From NCBI RefSeq assembly GCF_000224145.3, contig NC_020179.2, forward strand, positions 4,373,417 through 4,437,416: a stretch of 64,000 nt of DNA, given 5' to 3'. Origin of the DNA: Ciona intestinalis. Taxonomy: Eukaryota > Chordata > Ascidiacea > Phlebobranchia > Cionidae. The first letter of the stretch is position 1. Each line of letters opens with the position of its first letter. Below the pieces are notes generated by a model. That model was not told the DNA's origin. It saw only the letters and a program-made list of their open reading frames with translations, and did no database searches. Both the position numbers and the translations under genes were made by a program. Shown piece after piece: positions 46,601 through 55,600 of the stretch.

Positions 46601-49600
46601 CCTCATGTATGACTGACATTGATGGATGAAAAGTGTTCAAGTTGAACTTGAAACATTTTAAACACAAGAGTTGGCGTGAATGAAACTGTTTTTTTTGACA
46701 ATATTCTATTCTGTATGGGTAAAGTCCTATGACAGGGCTGGCCAGGGGACCTAGTATTTAGACTTAAGTTTGCCCACTACCCCAAGATTGTGTACTGTTT
46801 TAGGTGTAAAAAACTGGGTTCTACAACAAATGATATCACTCATGTTACGAAAATTGTGGTGACATGTCACCAAATGAATAGACGAATACCGCCTTTCTAC
46901 GTGCATACGTCACACACGCGCTTCAGCACGGCATTATTCGCCCATGAACCCCAATCGTGGTGATGCAACCACTTATTCATCAGTTGTGCGTTTAATGCAT
47001 GTAGTTTTCTACTATTTCGTTTATTGTGTCTTTCCTTAACTAATTCATTCCGCAGAATTGCTCCAATCATTCATTAAGTTCATTATAAATAAATAGCTTT
47101 GAAATAGGTTGTACCTTATCGTCCAATGAACATTACATCTATGCAACACACACCCCACCTGTGAGCATTCATCCAAACTTATCGCACGAATTGGTTTCTT
47201 TGAGCCTTGATGACGAAAATATTCCAAAACATTTGGGTCACCAGATAATCTACCTGATCTTAGGACAAACCATCGTTTCTTCCATGCCTGGAATGTAAGG
47301 ATGTATTATATACGTTGTATGGTTCATACACTCATACTTGTATAGGCCTACATAATGTAACAGTTTGCATTGGTAGTAGTGGTTTTCTCTATTCTATTCT
47401 ATTCTATATGAGTCAGGTCCTACAGTGGATAAAGTATGGGGACTTGGGATTGAAACCAGAGTTGGCCCATTACCCCAACATTGTATATGCACATTCTATT
47501 CTATATGGGTGAGGTCCTACAGTGAGGCACGCCATGGGACCTCGGATTTAGATCAGAGTTGGCTCATTCCCCCAACACTGTATAGGCACGTTCTATTCTA
47601 TATGGGTGAGGTCCTACAGTGAGGCATGCCATGGGACTTTGAATTTAAGCCAGAGATCGCCCATTACTCCAACACACCAGATGCTATAACCCATTTAGTG
47701 ACCACTGGGTTGGAGCAATATTGCTAGGTGAGTCGCCTAAAGAAACACGTACACACATAAACCACAATGGTATTAGAACCTCAAACCCGGTATTTGGTTA
47801 TTATGATGCTAATGTCTAAACCTAAGCTACATTTTCACACATGCCAAACCACTTTAATTTTAACTAATTATGGTAGATATAGCTCATGTTATCTTAATTC
47901 TAAATACAGCAGATTAAATTTCAACATAAAACAATTTCCTGAATTACAAATCAATCTTATTAGTAATATAACACAATTCCCAGTGAATATCAACCAAAAC
48001 AATTATAATAGACCTTGAAATAACCACAAGTAATAATGTTTCTTGTCAGGAAACGAAACCAATAAGATATGTGGTAATTCACTAGAATAAAAATAAAATA
48101 ACATTTATTTGTACCAAAACAAGGTACTTTTTAACAATTTTAAAACACATCTTTTTAAACTTTTTAACTAACTTTTCTGATGTAAAAATTTTTTTATAAT
48201 ATATTCCAACTTCTTTAACATTTTAGTTTACAAATTGATTCAGCATTTTAAACAGCATTAAGTATTTGAACAAATCTCTGAGTCAAACTTTTACTTTATT
48301 AAGGAGCATAAAGGCTGACTACCTTGCAAAGGTGTACACTCCTATGCTCTATACCATGCCAAGTGCCCTGTACAAACATATCACCCTGACTGTGGAGCTC
48401 GTGGTGCTCAGCCAATAAATTGGAGCAGCACGGAACGCCAAGTATGCTGGTGTGGTTAAACATAGGAGAAAGTGATAAAATATCACAAAAGGTTCGTGTT
48501 TATTGCCAGCCATAATAACTCATTATCAAGGATTAATCTCGAGCTTGAAGGTCATGTTTGAAAGCAACAACCACAGCTTTCGCAACATTATTACAGTCTA
48601 ACTAAGCAGTATTGTTATATTAAATTGCCGTAAAACTGGTAGAAACATGCCCATTTTATTCACAAAACTAAGGTCCTACATTTTAATGTAATTTCCACAA
48701 ATGTTGCTCATAAAAGTTATTGTGAATTTTATTGAAACCAACATTTCATATGTTATGTAACAAAACTTTCCACAGTTATTGTTACACTAACAGCCACAAC
48801 ATAAGTTCTTAGAAAACATTGGTGGCAACAACGGCAGAATAACTGAAGTGTTCATTATACCCGCCATTATATGAATCACCCCCTATGCCCTACAGTGTGT
48901 AAACTCTCAACTGTCAATGGTAAATATAATGTACAACCACAGACACGCTACACATACAAAGTAACCATTAACAAAGCCAATGAACAAACATATCACTAAA
49001 TTTTATTGAAGTCACCCAAGTTCCAACCCACAAGGATATAAATGACCAAACCAACCAAAAGTCATGTCTGCTTATCCACACACTGCAATAGCTTCAGCAA
49101 CTCGACTGTGGGTATGGGAGTAGCAACCAAGAATAACTAACAAAGTTATTTTACCAATAAGAATAAACATTTTTCAAATGAAACAAAACCGGTAAATTTG
49201 TACATTCAAGTGCCATGTAAAACCATAAATGTAAACAAACTAATGCAAAGATATTTGCCTAACTAACCATGTATGTATGGTGTAATGTAGACTAGATACA
49301 TCCACCGTGTAATGTAATTACAGTTGTAATATGGATAAGACACCACTACTGCTCTAATACGTTTATCTCCGTACGTGATAAGCCAATGTTTACAATGCGA
49401 CGAGACGACGTCGCGACTGTTTGCAGCAATCGCTGTGACGTAACAAACCATCACGTGCACTGTGACGTAATAATAACGACCGGCGTTTAATTTTAGAAAG
49501 TAGGAACAATTAAATAAGAAACTGAGCTGAACTATGTACGGCTTTTTAAATAAGAAATAGTACGCATGTGTTTTTAACGTTTATAATTTATGTCAATATT

Positions 49601-52600
49601 AAATTGGGTTTAGTCGCCATTTTACCTAAAACTTTCTAGTTATATTTAGTTTACATCCTTAACGTGTTTTAAGAACAGTTGTTTTGCTGCTAATTCCCTT
49701 CTCCTTACTATAATTACTTGATCTTTGCTGCGAAATGATAAATAAATTAATGTTGTTTTCAATAATTGAGTCAATGTAGCAACGAAACCGGTTTATGGTC
49801 TGGTAGTTCCAGCACCTCAAGCTAAAATACGTGTACCACACCACAATCTGTTACATGGTATCTTATGAGCTATTTGTGGATTGTGAATATGTTATTACAT
49901 ATGGGTAAGGTCCTACGGTGAGGCGATATAGCAATTAAGACACAGTTGGTCTAATTTCTAATACACAAACAAGCAACGTTCTGCCAGCTATAGTGTTATC
50001 GACTTTGGCTTTGCTATTAATTACCATATTACTCGCTATGTTAATTAATATGACCTTTAAATCAAAAGAATAAATGAAATTAGGTTACGTGAACACGTCG
50101 CGTTCACAATACGAAATACAAACGATGCATTTACTCAGGAAAACTGCATCTTCTATATCTCGACTTTCGCTTACTATGATACACAATACGCAACTAACTT
50201 CATTAATAATTTATACCTACAATCAAATACTCTATATAACGCCTACAAAGCTGTAGAACCATTTTTATTATAAATCCCATTGCGGACGATCTATGACGTC
50301 ATAGTGTGTTTTGTTTACGGTGATTGATAAACAACAATGGCCCCAGTTACGCGAATGTTTATAACAATAGGTTACGTCATAATAACAATGGAGCATCTCG
50401 GTCCAATAGTCTTTATCGATATTTTACTTGATCAGCAGCTTTTTCCATTATTTTTATAATAAACCAAACTAGAATACTTAGTAATAGACAATATAACATA
50501 ACAATCACCTCAATATTACGTCACAATCAACAAAATGAATCATTAAAACGCATTATTGCATCAAAACAATATCTAGGTTTTTACTTTAAATAATAACAAC
50601 TTTAAATAGACAAATATGCTAATATTAGTTTTCTGAACAAGTTATAACTGTTGTAAATAAGCTTGAAACTGTGTTATCCTGTTCCCCTTGCAACCAGACA
50701 AAATGTATAATACAAATTTGCTCCTATAGTATAAAAACGTAAGTTTTACTAAACCGTATAAGGGTCAGTTTATGAAGAGTTAAACTGCCTGCCAACTCTT
50801 TCAATTGATGGTCATATTACCAACTATCCGCGTTAGTTAGGCACGAAAATAGAGCTCGCCTCAGTAAACAGCGAGGAGGCGGTTTAGAAAACGGGGCAGG
50901 CTGGTAAAAGAGAGTTGTACGCCCACGCTCGCTAAATAAATGGTTTGGTTAGTTCCCTCGTGTTTTACATGGTGGTAGGGGGTTATACCAACATTGTTAC
51001 GTCACTGAATGAATTAATACAAAACAATCGAGTGTCCATTAGTGTGGAAAGATGGCTTTGTTAGCAAATAAGTGGGCTATTATGACGTCATTAACCCAAC
51101 GAGGTGGAAAGTTTCCAGCGCGATATTATTACGTCATAATAGTGGCGGGCGGTCTAACAAAGAATAAAATTTCTGAAATTCCAATCGTTCTAGAAGGGTC
51201 AGGGGTCATCGCCTTATTCGGTCATAATGACGACGAACACGTGGTCGGTCACGAGGTTTGAGACGCGAGGCGACACTTTCGATTTGTTTGTTCCGGAATA
51301 AAGCAACAATCGCCATTATTATGACGTCATATATATGATTGTTATCGTCGCGTCGGACGCCGGGAAATATTAAAGATTATTGAAGTGTTTGTTTATAAAG
51401 CGTATTCACATATAATAGGTTGGGGTAAGATGACTCGCGTTTTGACCTTAGGAATATTTACAAATCATCTTCCAATTGTGAGGTTGTGTCTACGTGCACA
51501 TTAACTTTAGTTCTGTACAGATGCTTTCATTATTATATAGTAGGGTGGGGGAAGATGGGACACCTTTTTATTTTGTTTTCTCTTTCCATTTGGTAGTAAA
51601 CAAGAACANNNNNNNNNNNNNNNNNNNNNNNNNNNNNNNNNNNNNNNNNNNNNNNNNNTTGTTTAACACACGATTAGGTTATTTGGAAATTATGTGTTAA
51701 AGGTGTCCCATCTTCCCCCACCCTACTATACCAATTCGATAATGGTCTACATCGTATAGTGAGGCACGTCGTGGGGCCACTTAATTATATATTCAGTGGT
51801 TAATAGCTTGTAGTCGTTACAACCACAAGCGTTACAGCTGCGTTTAAGCTAGGATATAAACGACCGATAACGCTCGTGACACGGCTCATATAACTTTAGC
51901 TTTTCTTAGAAGCATCGCCGCATACAATTGTAACTCGCTAGTCGCGATCATATAATCTTTACAGCGAAACGCAGCCAAAACAATCTATATTAAGCGATAA
52001 ATACAACGTAACAATACCATCTATTTAAAACATTCAACTCAGCAATTTAAACACTTGTGATTATGACGTCATATAAAACCACCTTCGTACCGCTTTCGGA
52101 TTCTAAAGAAAATTATTTTTAGATCTCGCATTTATTTGCCAATCACGTGGTTTGTGTCATTGGTCACATACGTCATGATGACGTCATTGGTGGACCTTGC
52201 TTTGAATTCGAATAAATTGTTTCAATTGGAGCGTGGTCGATACGATGCACAAATAAGGGAAACTGCTATTTTAGATCAATATGCGTGAAATATTCACTTG
52301 TCGAATTAAAGGCTTGACGTTTTTAAAAGTTTCTTGAAACAAAATAAAATTGAACTCCGGTTATTTATTGGTTTGTTAAAAGATACGACTCTGGCATTTC
52401 GGTTGTCCAAATTGGAACCGACGACTTCAGCTGCGCCTAAATGATATAGTTAGTTAAACCACTGTTAATACGAGGCACAAAATGAAGTTGCAACATGAAG
52501 TGAAACTTTCGCTTTCGAGTTAAAAAATTCTGGTATTTGGAACCGAAAATTGAACCAGAAAACGAACAGAAATATTGAAAATTAAAAACAGTTTCAGTTG

Positions 52601-55600
52601 TGGATCATGGTTGTGTTTATTATACTGATGTTGTAACAACGCATGTTGTAATTTAAGAACCGATCTTCTGTGGAACAAATTTGACGTAAATTTTATTAAA
52701 ACCAATGTCATACCGCGTATAAAATATGATTTTAACTGTCGTTTCGTCGCTATATCCCATCGTTTCAACATTTGGCATTAATTCTTCGTAGCCTGCGCTA
52801 CCGTAAGCAGAGACACGAACAGAAGTTGTGCAGTTGATTTAGTTTCATCTTTATGCTATCGTAGACTACTTTCAGTTCCTTTTGTTAATTGGTATCAAAA
52901 TAAACCAGCGCGTTATACCGGTAGCTGTTATTAGAACAAATGTTTTTATTCAACACAAACTACGCCTTAGTGTGGCGCCCATGTTATTTGTTCACGAAAG
53001 TTAAACCACGTGTTTCTACGAACATTGTGTTTTAACAGAAGTGGTTGTGATGTCATAGGAATGATTGACGGAAGTATAACACGTGACAAAGGTTCATGAA
53101 CTTTGAAGTTATTCGTGGTGATTGTTACGTTGATGTGTGGTCATATTAGGAAAACTTATGAAGATATACCAAGAAAAGAAATAATAACTTGACAGTAAGT
53201 ATAAGGTGTTTAAGAAGACATCCATGTTATAATTCAACAGCGAGCATGAGGTGTGTGAATACACCATGTGTGTATGGTGTATAAAAAGACACCTGTGTTA
53301 TAATTCGACAGTGGGCATAAGGTGTGTGAATACACCATGTGTGTATGGTGTATAAAAAGACACCTGTGTTATAATTCGACAGTGGGCATAAGGTGTATGA
53401 ATACACCATGTGTGTATGGTGTATAAAAAGACACCTGTGTTATAATTCGACAGTGGGCATAAGGTGTATGAATACACCATGTGTGTATGGTGTATAAAAA
53501 GACACCTGTGTTATAATTCGACAGTGGGCATAAGGTGTATGAATACACCATGTGTGTATGGTGTATAAAAAGACACCTGTGTTATAATTCGACAGTGGGC
53601 ATAAGGTGTATGAATACACCATGTGTGTATGGTGTATAAAAAGACACCTGTGTTATAATTCGACAGTGGGCATAAGGTGTGTGAATACACCATGTGTGTA
53701 TGGTGTATAAAAAGACACCTGTGTTATAATTCGACAGTGAGCATAAGGTGTGAATACACCATGTATGTTCAACAACACCACCACATAACATGTTACAACT
53801 GACAGCATCCATAAACATTCACTCTAAATCGTCTCGATAATAAACTAGCATCCCACGCAGTTGTACAAACACAAGACAGCGAAGGAAACCATTATACAAC
53901 CACACAGCCACGCAGTTGTAAACAGTAGATAAATATAGAAGTGATAAAACAACATGAACCTTTAATGCTTCGTGCCATGCCTGGGAACTTAATTTTTTTG
54001 ACCTTCATTAAAAAAGGATTTTGCTTTTTGAAGTCACACATGCGGTTCATGCACCTGCCTGTATACGAGAAGATTAAACATGCAAAGTATTAGGCTTACA
54101 GGACATCTGTTTTACCGCAATATATTAAATAACGAACCATCTCTAAATAAATGAAATTTATGGATAATAAAATGTTTTTAATGAGATATAACTTTCTTTG
54201 GTAGGCTACACTTTAGTTGGACTTGATTTTTGTTTGCTGCATATTTAGTAGCACTTGGTGTATTCTGTTATGATACAACGAGAACCGTCCAACAATATGA
54301 GTGTTAGATCAGGGCCAGATTCACTGAACATATCATAGTCATAGTATACACATTAATAATGTAAACAAGTTTGATAACATAGACCACACATCCCATATGG
54401 GAAAGTATCATAGATTTCATTCATGTAAAATAATGACCAGAAACTATCAAAGTGAGTTACGCTTGCTATTTCCTGGTTCTCACTCATGTAGTTTATGCTT
54501 CACAAACTTAAATGCAAAAAAATATTCATTTTATGAAACAAACGTTTTAACTTCCATTTGACAAGGCATCATCATAAATATAACACTGCAAAGCTGGCGA
54601 AATGTGGGTATAATTTTGGATATTATACCAGGCATAGTTTAAACAAATTGGGTTCTTTGGCTTAAACATTAATAATAATATTATTATTTATACCAATGTT
54701 ACGTCTGGTACCAAAAACATCATTATAAACATTTTGCTGACATCATAATTTATAATTAGCCGGTTAAGAAAATTGCTTATGTCATAGTTATAAAAATGCA
54801 CCTAAAATAGAAATGCCAAAAAAAACATTAAAACGCCATAAAATGCAAGTAATTTCAACATATATACATTAAGATATATGTAGATTAGATTAGATTTATA
54901 TGACCAGGCATAGATAACAATATTGGCCATTGATGTTTATAATACTGGGTGTTGGTGTATACACATGCTATTGTACAAATATTAGTTGCCAGCCTATAAT
55001 AATCGCAGTGGAAGTCGTTTAGTTGGTACAATCATAAAAAATTGGCACCAAAACAAAAGTAACCTCTAACCGGTTATTTTCACAGCTGTTAATATGGTTT
55101 CAAATGCAAACAACATAACACCTATATATATATATTAGTGATAGTAGCAGCACTATACAGAAATAATACCCAAATGGCACAATAATACGAAAAACACAAA
55201 ATCTTTTGAAAAATAATTAATTGTATAACTAAAAATTGACATAGGTACTTAAAAAAGTTACGGCAAATACTGCCACAAACTCCCATGTATGCACCCACCC
55301 ACACAAGAGTTATCGTTTATTTTAGGATAATTGACCCAAAACCTACGTTATTCACTTCCTTATAAAAATAAGGTTCCAGCCATCTGGTGATAAAAACAAC
55401 ACACCCTCCCATGTATTGCAATCTAGCTGTATAAATAAAAAGTAGAAACACAATTAATATTTATGTAACATTCCAAAAGGAAGGAAGCCTTAGGTTTTGC
55501 CACAAACAAGATTATTAAAGAACACAAGGAAGAGAGCAAAATAATTATTTCTCATAACAGGAAATGAAAACAGGCTTACCACAAAACAGTGGGGATCAAG

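Larger units (their letters stand above)
51000..52200. promoter_or_regulatory. cluster of TGACGTCA and related sites in GAB intron 1
   Basis: TGACGTCA matches lie near 51081, 51322, 52063 and 52178, together with looser ACGTCATAA and TTACGTCA forms. Exact octamers at this density are more than expected in 60% AT DNA. They could mark an enhancer or cryptic promoter bound by CREB/ATF proteins; this is motif evidence only. Confidence 0.35.

Noticed and set aside
51052-51261. 69-codon plus-strand frame in GAB intron 1
   Set aside because: No recognisable family, no splice context, and it overlaps a TGACGTCA-rich non-coding block; an ATG-started frame of this length is expected by chance.
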